Assembly: GCF_020687825.1 (NCBI RefSeq) | Contig: NZ_JAJEWP010000001.1 | Coordinates: 1,184,998-1,248,997 of the forward strand | Length of the DNA stretch: 64,000 nucleotides | Direction of reading: 5' to 3' | DNA from: Fluctibacter halophilus | Lineage (GTDB): Bacteria; Pseudomonadota; Gammaproteobacteria; Enterobacterales; Alteromonadaceae | Shown: one piece after another, positions 8,235 through 16,899 of the stretch | Position numbering within the stretch: position 1 is the stretch's first letter | Layout: each line of letters opens with the position of its first letter | Made by a program: the position numbers and the translations under genes | The notes under the pieces: generated by a model | The model's input: only the letters and a program-made list of their open reading frames with translations | Databases searched by the model: none | Told to the model about the DNA's origin: nothing

Positions 8235-9104
8235 ATGAAAAAATCTTTTGTCCCCATCATCACCGTCGTTGGCTGTTTGTTGTGTAATTCCCCGGTAATG
8301 GCCCGGATCCTTATTGATGGTGTCAACGTTAAAGGTTCGCTGCATTCGGTGTTCCGGGTACCCGGCCAGACCGTTGAGGTGGCATTACCCAGCGGTTGGC
8401 AGACTGACCACGATGCGCCAAATGTGGCGATCATCGTCGATGCGTCGCATCAGACCTACCAGTGGCAATCACAACAAGGGGGCGAGGATTTTACCTTGCA
8501 GGTATTTTCACTTATCCCTGCAGAACGGGTCAGAAATGGTCGGCTGGGGAATTACATGATCGGCACCTACCCTGTCCCCCCCAAACAAAATACCGCAGCC
8601 CATCAACCCCCTGCCGGCTTTTTACAGGTGTCGCCACGGTTAGTGGATATGCAAATCACCGATCATTTTTCGTTACGACCGTTTATCAGCAAACAACCCG
8701 GAGAGTTTCCCAAGTATCTGTATCTGAATGACAAACTGCTGGCTTTTCTGGAAGACTTTCGTGCAGCCATCGAACAGCAAGGCTTCGACATTCAAGGTTT
8801 TGGCTTTATTTCGGGCTACCGAACGCCCCATTACAATCAACAACTGGACAACATTAATCACAGCCAGCACATGTATGGCAATGCGGCAGATATTTATGTC
8901 GATGTTGACCAGGATGGCAGGCTGGATGATTTAAACCGAGATGGTCAGCACAATGCATCCGATGCCAAGTTTCTTTTTGGCTTGGCTGAGCGGTTTATGC
9001 GTTCCTCTCCCGACTATAAAGGCGGGCTGGGTCTGTATGTCCCTACCCGCAAACATACCGGTTTCATTCATGTCGATGTGCGCGGTTACCCTGCCCGTTG
9101 GTGA
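8235..9104 (+). CDS. M15-type D,D-peptidase / YcbK-like (DUF882) protein
   Basis: 289 aa with an N-terminal signal peptide (to about residue 23, VMA). The C-terminal domain carries the peptidase M15A pattern: GYRTPHYN, then SQHMYGNAADIYVDV (His and Asp zinc ligands), then HTGFIHVDVRG (third ligand His). Such enzymes cleave D-Ala-D-Ala-type crosslinks in peptidoglycan. A region around residues 210-225 (DVDQDGRLDDLNRDGQHN) looks like a calcium-binding, EF-hand or dockerin-like loop inserted in the catalytic domain. The N-terminal about 130 residues are beta-rich and unassigned. It is divergent from the substrate-binding gene. Confidence 0.78.
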   Translation: MKKSFVPIITVVGCLLCNSPVMARILIDGVNVKGSLHSVFRVPGQTVEVALPSGWQTDHDAPNVAIIVDASHQTYQWQSQQGGEDFTLQVFSLIPAERVRNGRLGNYMIGTYPVPPKQNTAAHQPPAGFLQVSPRLVDMQITDHFSLRPFISKQPGEFPKYLYLNDKLLAFLEDFRAAIEQQGFDIQGFGFISGYRTPHYNQQLDNINHSQHMYGNAADIYVDVDQDGRLDDLNRDGQHNASDAKFLFGLAERFMRSSPDYKGGLGLYVPTRKHTGFIHVDVRGYPARW

Positions 9105-9186
9105 ATCAAAACTGTAGCTTTGTGGAAACTTTCCGATAACATAACAATGAACAACGGGTTTGCTCGTAGAAACAACCGGCCGATAT

Positions 9187-9693
9187 ATGTTTGAGTCAAA
9201 GCTGAAAGTCGAAAAAATTGAACTGGTGAAACGGATCATCCGCCAGAACAATTACCGGCAATTTGAAAAGACACATAATCAGTGCCTGGAACTCGGGTTG
9301 GTGGTGAATCGCTCCGCATTGGACCGGTTTGCCAGTAAACTGGAGCTGATTGACAAAGCAGAACTGTCGAAGCGACAGTATGAGTTGCACAAACTGGAAC
9401 TGGCAAAACGACAACAAAAACAAACGGCAGCTGCGCGCAAGCCGGTTGCTACGAAGGCCTCTCCTCCAGCACCCACTACCACGACGGTCACAACTAACGT
9501 CCCGCAACAGGTCGTGCGAGCGCCAATTTCAAAGCGCAAACATGTCGAATTGCAGTCCATGACCTATGATCAGGTTAAGCAACGTGAAGCGGAAATAACC
9601 TTCGCCCTGGGAGAGCTCAAAATCCGTGAAAATGAATTACTGCAGGAATTGATCAATCTCACAGAACTCCTTGATAGCAAACAATTTAATTGA
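9187..9693 (+). CDS. coiled-coil protein with DUF3486-like N-terminus
   Basis: 168 aa cytoplasmic protein. Residues about 12-55 (RIIRQNNYRQFEKTH, then VVNRSALDRFASKLE) resemble the N-terminal helix-turn-helix-like region of the phage Mu gp27/DUF3486 family, in which an asparagine or glycine-rich turn is followed by an SALxRY-type helix. This is a pattern match by eye only. A Lys/Gln/Ala-rich helix follows, then a Pro/Thr/Val linker (residues 95-120), then a predicted coiled coil. The start codon is uncertain (ATG 9187, or TTG 9160). No other phage-like gene is nearby. Confidence 0.5.
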   Translation: MFESKLKVEKIELVKRIIRQNNYRQFEKTHNQCLELGLVVNRSALDRFASKLELIDKAELSKRQYELHKLELAKRQQKQTAAARKPVATKASPPAPTTTTVTTNVPQQVVRAPISKRKHVELQSMTYDQVKQREAEITFALGELKIRENELLQELINLTELLDSKQFN

Positions 9694-9771
9694 ATACCGT
9701 CAGTAGCTACGTTTTAATGTAATACCTGTTCTACATACTTTCTCTATATAGACAATCACCGGATCGCATAC

Positions 9772-11364
9772 GTGGACTTCGCTTATATTCTTTTCGCCTT
9801 TGCTTGTGGGCTGGCCGTTAAAACCATCAACCTTCCACCGTTGATCGGTTTTCTGTGCGCAGGTTTCCTGTTAAATGCATTGGGCTACCAGGCGTCGCCA
9901 GCGCTATCTACCCTTGCTGAACTGGGCATCACCTTAATGCTGTTTACCATTGGGCTCAAACTCAACATACGGGATTTGATCAAGCGAGAGGTCTGGCTGG
10001 GCAGTATCTCTCATGCCATTGTTTGGATAGGTATCTCCAGCGGTCTGTTCATGTTACTGGCCTATCTGGGCGCAGGACATTTCGCCCTGTTGAGTTGGTC
10101 TGATGCCGCCTTGCTGGCGTTTGCACTGAGTTTTTCTAGCACTGTCTGTATCGTAAAACTGCTGGAAGACAGTGGTGAAATAAAGACCCGCCATGGCAAG
10201 CTCGCCGTGGGGATCCTGATCATGCAGGACATTTTTGCGGTTGTATTTCTGGTCGTTGCAACCGGGAAAACGCCCACCTTATGGGCGTTACTCTTGCCAC
10301 TACTGCTGTTTACCCGTCCTGTTTGGCGCCGTCTGCTTGAGGCGACGGGACACGGCGAGTTGCTGCCCCTCACCGGATTCATGTTTGCATTGGGTGCCTA
10401 TGAGCTATTCGAACTGGTCGGCGTAAAAGGTGACCTGGGAGCACTGATCGTGGGCATGATCATCGCGCGCCATCCCAAATCCACCGAATTGGCCAAAGCG
10501 CTGATGGGCTTTAAAGACTTGTTCCTGATCGGTTTTTTCCTCTCCATCGGCTTTACTGCGCTCCCCACCCTGGACATGGTTATAACCGCCTTGATCCTTT
10601 GTACGCTGCTGCCGTTAAAGTTCGCCGCGTTCTTCCGCCTGTTTACCGGCTTGCGCCTGCGCGCCCGCACGGCCTACCTGGGTAGTCTGGTGCTGGGTAA
10701 CTACAGTGAATTTGGCCTGATTGTCATTGCCTTACTGGTCAGCCTGGGCACGTTGCCGCAACAATGGCTGGTGATACTGGCTATCGCAGTATCCATATCA
10801 TTCCTGTTTACTGGGTTTAGCTACCGTCACTCGCACCAGCAGTATCGTCGCCTGAAAGACCACTTGCGTCGTTATCAGCACCCCATCCGACTGGCAGAAG
10901 ACACGTATATACAACCCACCAATGCCAAGGTTCTTGTGATGGGACTGGGGCGGGTAGGCAAAGGTGCTTACACTGCATTGGCCAATGTGCTGGGTGACTG
11001 TGTATGGGGCATGGATGCCGACCCGGTGCGTATCCGCCGTCTGCAACAACAGGGCCTTCAGGCGCTGGTCGGGGATGGTGAAGACATCGATTTCTGGGAA
11101 AATACCGATTTGTCCGGCGTCGAGCTGGTATTGCTGGCCGTCCCGTCAACCGAAGACATCAGCAATATTACCGGGCAACTGAGGGCCGCCGGATTTACCG
11201 GCAAAGTCGCCGCAATCGCGCGTTATGAAGATGAAATCCAGCCGTTGCTCGATGCAGGCTCCGATAAGGTGTTTAACTTCTTCACCGAAGCCGGTACCGG
11301 TTTTGCGGAAGAGAGTCTGCAGTTGATAAAGGCGTCTCCCAAGTACGAAACGAGTCCACAATAA
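9772..11364 (+). CDS. CPA2-type cation:proton antiporter with TrkA-N domain
   Basis: 530 aa inner-membrane transporter of the monovalent cation:proton antiporter-2 family (KefB/KefC/YbaL group). About twelve hydrophobic segments cover residues 1-355, including the family helix ALSFSSTVCIVKLLED and GDLGALIVGMIIARHP. A cytoplasmic Rossmann domain follows from about residue 385 (VLVMGLGRVGKGAYTAL), the TrkA-N nucleotide-binding fold that gates such channels and antiporters. The start is a GTG. The ion (K+ or Na+) is not readable. A kefF/kefG-type partner is not present. Confidence 0.88.
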   Translation: MDFAYILFAFACGLAVKTINLPPLIGFLCAGFLLNALGYQASPALSTLAELGITLMLFTIGLKLNIRDLIKREVWLGSISHAIVWIGISSGLFMLLAYLGAGHFALLSWSDAALLAFALSFSSTVCIVKLLEDSGEIKTRHGKLAVGILIMQDIFAVVFLVVATGKTPTLWALLLPLLLFTRPVWRRLLEATGHGELLPLTGFMFALGAYELFELVGVKGDLGALIVGMIIARHPKSTELAKALMGFKDLFLIGFFLSIGFTALPTLDMVITALILCTLLPLKFAAFFRLFTGLRLRARTAYLGSLVLGNYSEFGLIVIALLVSLGTLPQQWLVILAIAVSISFLFTGFSYRHSHQQYRRLKDHLRRYQHPIRLAEDTYIQPTNAKVLVMGLGRVGKGAYTALANVLGDCVWGMDADPVRIRRLQQQGLQALVGDGEDIDFWENTDLSGVELVLLAVPSTEDISNITGQLRAAGFTGKVAAIARYEDEIQPLLDAGSDKVFNFFTEAGTGFAEESLQLIKASPKYETSPQ

Positions 11365-11381
11365 TAATCATTCCCATTATC
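11363..11381. promoter_or_regulatory. Fur-box-like site upstream of the bacterioferritin operon
   Basis: AATAATCATTCCCATTATC matches the 19-bp Fur consensus GATAATGATAATCATTATC at 14 positions by my count. It lies about 85 bases upstream of the first bfr gene and just upstream of a promoter-like pair (TTTACT at 11406, TATACT at 11429). Iron-dependent control of bacterioferritin is common in gammaproteobacteria. Confidence 0.55.
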
Positions 11382-11405
11382 TATCCCACTGTTTTATAAA
11401 GTATT

Positions 11406-11434
11406 TTTACTTCCTCTTAGCCGTCCGCTATACT
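11406..11434 (+). promoter_or_regulatory. sigma70-type promoter for the bfr operon
   Basis: TTTACT (11406-11411) and TATACT (11429-11434) are separated by 17 bases, and a GGGA ribosome-binding sequence follows before the ATG at 11467. The -10 element lies inside a small perfect inverted repeat, CCGCTA-tact-TAGCGG (11425-11440). Assigned from spacing and sequence only. Confidence 0.5.
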
Positions 11435-11466
11435 TAGCGGTCTGTGCCAAACTTAGGGAAAATATC

Positions 11467-11946
11467 ATGCAAGGCAATAAACAGGTCATCAGCGCACTCA
11501 ATGAAGTGCTGACCAGTGAGCTGACCTCCATCAATCAATACTTTTTGCACGCCAGGATGTACAAAAACTGGGGGCTGAAACGTCTGAATGATGTTTGCTA
11601 CAAAAAATCGATCAAGGACATGAAACAAGCCGATGCCCTGATTGAACGCATTTTATTTCTGCAGGGACTGCCGAACCTACAGATGTTAGGCAAACTGATG
11701 ATTGGCGAAGAGCCCACAGAAATGCTCAAGTGTGACATGGACTTTCAACTCGCCGCCCTGCCCTTGGTGCGCAACGCGATTGCTCTGTGTGAAAAGGAAC
11801 AGGATTATGTGTCGCGGGATCTGTTAGAAGATATCCTTGAGTATGAAGAAGAGCATGTCGACTGGCTGGAAACCCAGGATTACCAGATCACCAACATGGG
11901 CATTGAAAACTACCTGCAAGCCCAAATCACCGAGGGAGACGACTGA
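11467..11946 (+). CDS. bfr: bacterioferritin, haem-binding subunit lacking ferroxidase ligands
   Basis: 159 aa, standard bacterioferritin length. Ferritin-like four-helix bundle with the opening block [25 protein letters not shown]. Using E. coli Bfr numbering, Met52, the haem ligand, is kept (KDMKQAD), but ferroxidase ligands are changed: Glu51 to Asp, His54 to Gln, Glu94 to Gln. Glu18, Glu127 and His130 remain. It is therefore expected to bind haem but oxidise iron poorly, and to work in a mixed 24-mer with the next gene product. Its stop codon overlaps the next start by one base (TGATG), which suggests translational coupling. Confidence 0.92.
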   Translation: MQGNKQVISALNEVLTSELTSINQYFLHARMYKNWGLKRLNDVCYKKSIKDMKQADALIERILFLQGLPNLQMLGKLMIGEEPTEMLKCDMDFQLAALPLVRNAIALCEKEQDYVSRDLLEDILEYEEEHVDWLETQDYQITNMGIENYLQAQITEGDD

Positions 11947-12413
11947 TGCAAGGTAAAAACGTCATAATTGAAGCACTGAACCGCTTACTGGCCTATGAAC
12001 TGGCGGCAATGGATCAGTATTTTATCCATTCTCAAATGTACCATGACTGGGGTTTGAGCAAATTGTATGAACGGATCGCTCACGAGTTCGATGATGAGAA
12101 AACCCATGCCACAAAACTGATTGAGCGCATGTTGTTTCTGGAAGGTGTTCCGGACATGACCCAGCGCGAAGGGTTTAAAGTCGGTACAGATGTTCCCTCC
12201 ATGCTGGAAAGTGATTTACGGGTTGAATACGCGGTCACGGAAAAACTCAAGGAAACCATCGCCCTTTGTGAGCAGGAACAGGATTACGTCACCCGGGACA
12301 TGTTAATGGTGCTTCTGGATGACACGGAAATGGATCACGCCTATTGGCTGGAACAACAGTTGGGGCTGATCAAGCGCCTTGGATTACAAAACTACCTGCA
12401 ATCCCAACTCTGA
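11946..12413 (+). CDS. bfr: bacterioferritin, ferroxidase subunit lacking the haem-ligand Met
   Basis: 155 aa second bacterioferritin subunit. In E. coli numbering it keeps the whole diiron ferroxidase set: Glu18 (AYELAAMDQYF), Glu51 and His54 (DDEKTHAT), Glu94 (SDLRVEY), Glu127 and His130 (TEMDH). Position 52 is Lys instead of the haem-binding Met. It is thus the complement of the preceding subunit. Heteromeric alpha/beta bacterioferritins of this kind are known in Neisseria and Pseudomonas, where one subunit binds haem and the other oxidises iron. The gene ends seven bases before the convergent gene at 12421. Confidence 0.92.
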   Translation: MQGKNVIIEALNRLLAYELAAMDQYFIHSQMYHDWGLSKLYERIAHEFDDEKTHATKLIERMLFLEGVPDMTQREGFKVGTDVPSMLESDLRVEYAVTEKLKETIALCEQEQDYVTRDMLMVLLDDTEMDHAYWLEQQLGLIKRLGLQNYLQSQL

Positions 12414-12420
12414 ACGGTTT

Positions 12421-12915
12421 TTAATCGCCGCTACGCTGAGTGTCAAAATAGAGCTCGAGGCGCAGCGGCGGTTGTTTCTCTTCTTGTACAAACTCAACCA
12501 CCATTCGCCACTCCATGTGCGGTTCAGAGCAACTGCCCAGGAAGCTCTCGGCATCGAGCGTGGTGTTTTCGCCCTCGCGGGACGGTTGCGACAGCGGTAC
12601 CACCTGCATTTTGCCCATAAACATGTTCACACCTTCTATCCAGGCTTGTTTAAAGGTAAGGCTGTGTGGGTAGGTCATATGCAGGGTAAACAGTGTTTCA
12701 AGAGGAACAGTCTGGCTATCGAGGGAGATGCGAATACGCTGCCCACCGGTTTCAAACGTGCATCCTCCCTGCTCCAGCGTACACCGGGTTCCCTGCACCA
12801 CTGGACCCGTGTCGTCGTTGGATAACCACTGTCCTAGTGAAACTATCAGAATCATGACTATACTGAGGACGAATAACTTGGAAACGGGTGAGTAGTTTTT
12901 GCTCGCGATGGTCAT
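12421..12915 (-). CDS. single-pass membrane protein of unknown function
   Basis: 164 aa, not recognised. One membrane anchor lies near the N-terminus (about residues 13-30, LFVLSIVMILIVSLG). The remainder is predicted periplasmic and beta-rich, with three Cys (TRCTLEQGGCTF, FLGSC). It is divergent from ccoN and shares the intergenic region with the FNR box, so it may respond to oxygen together with the oxidase operon. I infer an accessory role in respiration only from position. Confidence 0.6.
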   Translation of the reverse strand: MTIASKNYSPVSKLFVLSIVMILIVSLGQWLSNDDTGPVVQGTRCTLEQGGCTFETGGQRIRISLDSQTVPLETLFTLHMTYPHSLTFKQAWIEGVNMFMGKMQVVPLSQPSREGENTTLDAESFLGSCSEPHMEWRMVVEFVQEEKQPPLRLELYFDTQRSGD

Positions 12916-12975
12916 TATTTGGTCTGCTTTATTCGGTAACCAATGGTGAAAAACTGGGCGCTGATTTCGCTCGGT

Positions 12976-12989
12976 TTGATTGAGATCAA
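12976..12989. promoter_or_regulatory. perfect FNR/Anr box upstream of ccoN
   Basis: TTGATTGAGATCAA is an exact match to the FNR consensus TTGATnnnnATCAA. It lies about 170 bases before the ccoN start, in the divergent region shared with the gene at 12421-12915. The fnr gene itself closes the same gene cluster (20181-20936), consistent with low-oxygen activation of the cbb3 oxidase. Confidence 0.85.
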
Positions 12990-13158
12990 GGACTCCGTGT
13001 TTAGGCTATCTTTTTAAGGCCAAACACTTTATCATGCGCGCCGAAAAACCTACATTGGCAACTGTATCAAATGGTTAGGTTTTTTACGCACCCAAACCGT
13101 TTACGCCTGACACTGCTCAGGTAAACAACAATAATCTAGAAGTGGAAGATCCAACAAC

Positions 13159-14592
13159 ATGAGTGAAATCAGTCAAGCACACCCTGATTACAACTACAAG
13201 GTTGTTCGGCAGTTTGCCGTAATGACGGTAGTGTGGGGGATCGTGGGCATGGCAGTTGGCGTGTTTATTGCCGCTCAGCTGTTTCTACCAGCCCTGAATT
13301 TCGACATCCCATACCTTACGTTCTCGCGCTTGCGCCCGCTGCATACCAACGCTGTTATTTTCGCGTTTGGCGGCTGTGCCTTGTTTGCTACCTCCTACTA
13401 CGTGGTACAGCGAACCTCACAGGTAAGACTTTTCAGTGACAAGCTGGCGTCGTTCACCTTCTGGGGATGGCAGGCGGTTATTGTGCTTGCAGCCATCACG
13501 CTGCCGTTGGGGATTACCTCAAGTAAAGAGTATGCAGAACTTGAGTGGCCGATTGATATTCTGATCACACTGGTTTGGGTCGCATATATCATCAATTTCT
13601 TTGGTACCGTGATCATTCGACGCACGTCGCACATTTACGTTGCCAACTGGTTCTTCGGCGCCTTTATGCTGACCGTTGCTGTATTGCATATTGGTAACAG
13701 CATGGCGATTCCGGTGTCCTTTACCAAGTCCTACTCGCTGTACGCGGGTGCCGTCGATGCCATGATGCAATGGTGGTACGGACACAACGCGGTAGGTTTC
13801 TTCCTGACAGCAGGGTTCCTGGGCATGATGTACTACTTCGTGCCTAAACAAGCGGGTCGCCCGGTTTACTCTTATCGTTTGTCGGTTATCCACTTCTGGG
13901 CGCTGATTTCCCTGTACATCTGGGCCGGTCCTCACCACTTACACTACACTGCCCTGCCAGACTGGACACAGTCTCTGGGTATGGTGATGTCGGTGATCCT
14001 GTTCGTACCGTCCTGGGGCGGGATGATCAACGGTATCATGACCCTGTCTGGCGCGTGGCATAAACTGCGTACCGACCCCATTCTTCGCTTCCTGATCGTT
14101 TCATTGTCTTTCTACGGTATGTCGACCTTTGAAGGTCCGATGATGGCAATCAAGACAGTTAATGCGCTGTCACATTACACCGACTGGACAATCGGACACG
14201 TTCACTCCGGCGCATTGGGTTGGGTTGCGATGGTTTCTATCGGCTCTATTTATCACCTGATCCCCATACTGTTCGACCGACCCAGCATGTACAGCGTGAA
14301 ATGGGTCAACGTACACTTCTGGCTGGCCACCATCGGCGTTGTGTTGTACATCGTTGCGATGTGGATGTCAGGTGTACTGCAAGGTCTGATGTGGCGTGCA
14401 GTGAATGCCGACGGCACCCTGACCTACAGCTTCGTAGAATCGCTTGAAGCGTCCTATCCATTCTATGTGGTTCGATTTATCGGCGGTGTGTTTGTTGTTG
14501 CCGGTATGTTGCTGATGGCGTGGAACGTGTACAAAACCATTCGCACCCCACGTGAAGCATTTGATGCTGAACCTCAGGCTCAGGCTGCATAA
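13159..14592 (+). CDS. ccoN: cbb3-type cytochrome c oxidase subunit I
   Basis: Catalytic subunit of the high-affinity cbb3 terminal oxidase in the inner membrane, which reduces oxygen to water with electrons from c-type cytochromes. 477 aa, with about twelve hydrophobic segments and the conserved His ligands of the low-spin haem b and the haem b3/CuB centre. Diagnostic blocks include [33 protein letters not shown] and [13 protein letters not shown]. First gene of ccoNOQP, with ccoO 11 bases downstream. The perfect FNR box upstream predicts micro-oxic induction. Confidence 0.97.
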   Translation: MSEISQAHPDYNYKVVRQFAVMTVVWGIVGMAVGVFIAAQLFLPALNFDIPYLTFSRLRPLHTNAVIFAFGGCALFATSYYVVQRTSQVRLFSDKLASFTFWGWQAVIVLAAITLPLGITSSKEYAELEWPIDILITLVWVAYIINFFGTVIIRRTSHIYVANWFFGAFMLTVAVLHIGNSMAIPVSFTKSYSLYAGAVDAMMQWWYGHNAVGFFLTAGFLGMMYYFVPKQAGRPVYSYRLSVIHFWALISLYIWAGPHHLHYTALPDWTQSLGMVMSVILFVPSWGGMINGIMTLSGAWHKLRTDPILRFLIVSLSFYGMSTFEGPMMAIKTVNALSHYTDWTIGHVHSGALGWVAMVSIGSIYHLIPILFDRPSMYSVKWVNVHFWLATIGVVLYIVAMWMSGVLQGLMWRAVNADGTLTYSFVESLEASYPFYVVRFIGGVFVVAGMLLMAWNVYKTIRTPREAFDAEPQAQAA

Positions 14593-14603
14593 GGAGTATT
14601 GCG

Positions 14604-15209
14604 ATGAAAAACGTACATGAATTAGTTGAAAAGAACGTTGGCCTGCTGACCGTTTTCATCCTGGTGGCAATCAGTTTCGGTGCGATGGTTGAAATCACAC
14701 CGCTGATGTACCAACAGCAAACCATGGAAAAAGTTGACGGCCTGAAGCCTTATACCGCATTACAGTTGGAAGGCCGCGATATCTACATCCGTGAAGGCTG
14801 CGTCGGCTGTCACAGTCAGATGATTCGTCCGTTCCGGGCAGAAACTGAGCGTTACGGTCACTATTCCGTTGCCGGTGAGTCTGTCTGGGAACACCCCTTC
14901 TTGTGGGGCTCAAAACGTACCGGACCTGATTTGGCCCGTGTCGGTGGACGTTACAGCGATGAGTGGCACCGTGTGCACCTGATCAATCCACGTGATGTGG
15001 TACCAGAGTCCAATATGCCAGGCTTTCCCTGGTTGGCAGAAAACACACTGGATGGTGAGTTGACTGCCGAAAAAATGGAAGTCTTCCGTGGTTTTGGCGT
15101 CCCGTATACCGATGAAGACATTGCTGGCGCGAAAGCCGCAGTGCAAGGTAAAACGGAAATGGAAGCCCTGATTGCTTACCTGCAATCACTGGGAACGGCG
15201 TTGAAATAA
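14604..15209 (+). CDS. ccoO: cbb3-type cytochrome c oxidase subunit II
   Basis: Membrane-anchored mono-haem cytochrome c subunit, 201 aa. One N-terminal transmembrane helix (about residues 13-35) is followed by the periplasmic domain with the haem-binding site [10 protein letters not shown] (CxxCH). A later Met ([10 protein letters not shown]) is the likely axial ligand. It passes electrons from CcoP to CcoN. A good ribosome-binding sequence (AAGGAG) precedes the ATG. The length is typical of the family. Confidence 0.97.
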   Translation: MKNVHELVEKNVGLLTVFILVAISFGAMVEITPLMYQQQTMEKVDGLKPYTALQLEGRDIYIREGCVGCHSQMIRPFRAETERYGHYSVAGESVWEHPFLWGSKRTGPDLARVGGRYSDEWHRVHLINPRDVVPESNMPGFPWLAENTLDGELTAEKMEVFRGFGVPYTDEDIAGAKAAVQGKTEMEALIAYLQSLGTALK

Positions 15210-15210
15210 C

Positions 15211-15396
15211 ATGGATTATGGATTAGTTGGCAGTATTTTTACTGTTGTCGTCTTTGTCTGTTTCATGGGCATTGTGTTATGGGCTTTCAGTAAACGCGCC
15301 AAGACGCGTTTTGACCAAGCACAAAACCTGGTGTTCGATGATGAACCACAACAACAGACAACAAAAAATAAGCAGGAGTCTTCCGTAAATGAGTAG
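15211..15396 (+). CDS. ccoQ: cbb3-type oxidase small subunit
   Basis: 61 aa with a single membrane helix (about residues 5-28), a short basic turn (SKRAKTRFDQAQ) and an acidic-polar C-terminus containing VFDDEP. The size and position between ccoO and ccoP identify it as CcoQ, which stabilises the oxidase complex. It begins one base after ccoO ends and overlaps ccoP by eight bases. Confidence 0.9.
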   Translation: MDYGLVGSIFTVVVFVCFMGIVLWAFSKRAKTRFDQAQNLVFDDEPQQQTTKNKQESSVNE

Positions 15397-16342
15397 CTTT
15401 TGGAGTATCTGGGTTTCAGTAATCACACTGGGCTCTATCTTGGGCTGTTACCTGTTGTTGCGCTGGTGTTTGCTGAATAAAACCGGTGTTGAAGAAGGTG
15501 ATGATATGCATCATTCCTTTGACGGCATCATTGAAATCAACAATCCGCTGCCCCGTTGGTGGACCATTTTGTTCTACATCGTGCTGGTATGGGGCCTGAT
15601 CTACCTGGCAGCCTACCCCGGTCTCGGTAACTTTGCCGGTTTGCTAGGTTGGAAGAGTTCCAACCAAAACATTCAGAGCCTGGCCGAGTCCCGTGAAGCG
15701 GTAGAACTGGCGAAACAAAATGGTGAATTGGTGCAGTACGACCGTGAAATTGCCCAGGCAGAAGAACGGTTTGGACCCATCTTCGACAAATACGCCTCAC
15801 AGCCTATTGAAGTGTTGGCCAAAGATGAAGAAGCACTGAAAATTGGACAGCGTTTGTTTTTGCAGAACTGCTCCCAGTGTCACGGATCTGATGCCCGTGG
15901 TCAGCGCGGATTTCCGAACCTGACCGACAATGACTGGCTGTACGGTGGCACACCGGCAAAAATCAAAGAAACCCTGCTGAATGGCCGTAATGCCATGATG
16001 CCGGCTTGGTTGGACGCCTTCGGCGAGCAAGGTATTGAAGAAGTGGTTGCCTACACTTTGAGCTTAAGCGGTCGTCAGGTCGACCAGCAGCTTAAAGAGG
16101 CCGGCGAAGCGCGCTTCGCTGCCTGTGCAGCTTGCCACGGCCCGGACGGTAAAGGTAACCAGGCATTTGGTGCGCCGAACCTGACTGACAATATCTGGTT
16201 GTACGGTTCCACCAAAGAAACCGTCACTGAAACGCTCAAATATGGCCGTGCCGGTGTCATGCCGTCGTTCAAAGATACGTTGGGCGAAAAGAAAGTGCAT
16301 CTGGTCTCTGCGTACGTTTACAGCCTGTCTCAAGACAATTAA
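15389..16342 (+). CDS. ccoP: cbb3-type cytochrome c oxidase subunit III, di-haem
   Basis: 317 aa di-haem cytochrome c subunit, the electron entry point of the oxidase. Two N-terminal membrane helices lie at about residues 4-26 and 58-80, with the family block DGIIEINNPLPRWW between them. Two haem sites are visible: CSQCHGSDARGQRG and CAACHGPDGKGNQAFG, each followed by an NLTDN repeat and a methionine-containing segment (NAMMPAW, GVMPSF). An intrinsic terminator follows at 16362-16390, so the structural operon can end here. Confidence 0.97.
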   Translation: MSSFWSIWVSVITLGSILGCYLLLRWCLLNKTGVEEGDDMHHSFDGIIEINNPLPRWWTILFYIVLVWGLIYLAAYPGLGNFAGLLGWKSSNQNIQSLAESREAVELAKQNGELVQYDREIAQAEERFGPIFDKYASQPIEVLAKDEEALKIGQRLFLQNCSQCHGSDARGQRGFPNLTDNDWLYGGTPAKIKETLLNGRNAMMPAWLDAFGEQGIEEVVAYTLSLSGRQVDQQLKEAGEARFAACAACHGPDGKGNQAFGAPNLTDNIWLYGSTKETVTETLKYGRAGVMPSFKDTLGEKKVHLVSAYVYSLSQDN

Positions 16343-16361
16343 ACTGCGCTAGCGGTAAACC

Positions 16362-16390
16362 AAAGCCTCGGTCAGCCGGGGCTTTTTTTT
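16362..16390 (+). terminator. intrinsic terminator after ccoP
   Basis: AAAGCCTCGG pairs with CCGGGGCTTT (one G-T pair) around a four-base loop, followed by eight T residues. It separates the oxidase structural genes from the fixH-ccoI-ccoS maturation genes, whose reading frames begin only 30 bases further on. Confidence 0.9.
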
Positions 16391-16419
16391 GGCAGTCATT
16401 CACATTGGAAAGCATTCAC

Positions 16420-16899
16420 ATGCCCAAACCCTGGTACAAGCAATTCTGGCCGTGGTTTTTAATTACTATCCCACTGGTTTCGATGGTTTTGTCATTCACC
16501 ATGTTAAATCTGGCCTTGAATACCAAAGACAGCCTGGTTGTTGATGACTATTACAAGCAAGGTAAAGGCATCAATCTCGAGCTGGTGAAATATCAGGAAG
16601 CCAAAGCGATGGGACTCACCGGACAACTGCGCGTGAGCGGAACATCATTGAGCTTTAACCTTAGCGGCAACATACCACCTCAAACCGGCACATTAAAACT
16701 GGCTTTTCGCCATGCCACACTCGAAGACAAAGACTTGATTGTCATGGCCAACCGCGATGCCAGCGGCGTATTCCGTGCGACATTGGATCATTCGCTGGCC
16801 GGTAAATGGCGTATCACGGTAATGCCCATCGACGAACAGTGGAAGCTGGCTGAAACCGTTGCCCTGCCCCGCAGTGATGCCATCACTTTCGTGCCCTGA
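16420..16899 (+). CDS. ccoH: FixH-family cbb3 maturation protein
   Basis: 159 aa membrane-anchored protein. It has the family opening KPWYKQFWPWFLITIPL, one transmembrane helix (about residues 8-32), then VVDDYYKQGKGIN, the signature of FixH/CcoH. FixH proteins help assemble cbb3 oxidase together with the copper ATPase. The ATG at 16420 is chosen because GGAAAG precedes it; a TTG five codons upstream is the alternative. The stop overlaps the next start (TGATG). Confidence 0.88.
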   Translation: MPKPWYKQFWPWFLITIPLVSMVLSFTMLNLALNTKDSLVVDDYYKQGKGINLELVKYQEAKAMGLTGQLRVSGTSLSFNLSGNIPPQTGTLKLAFRHATLEDKDLIVMANRDASGVFRATLDHSLAGKWRITVMPIDEQWKLAETVALPRSDAITFVP

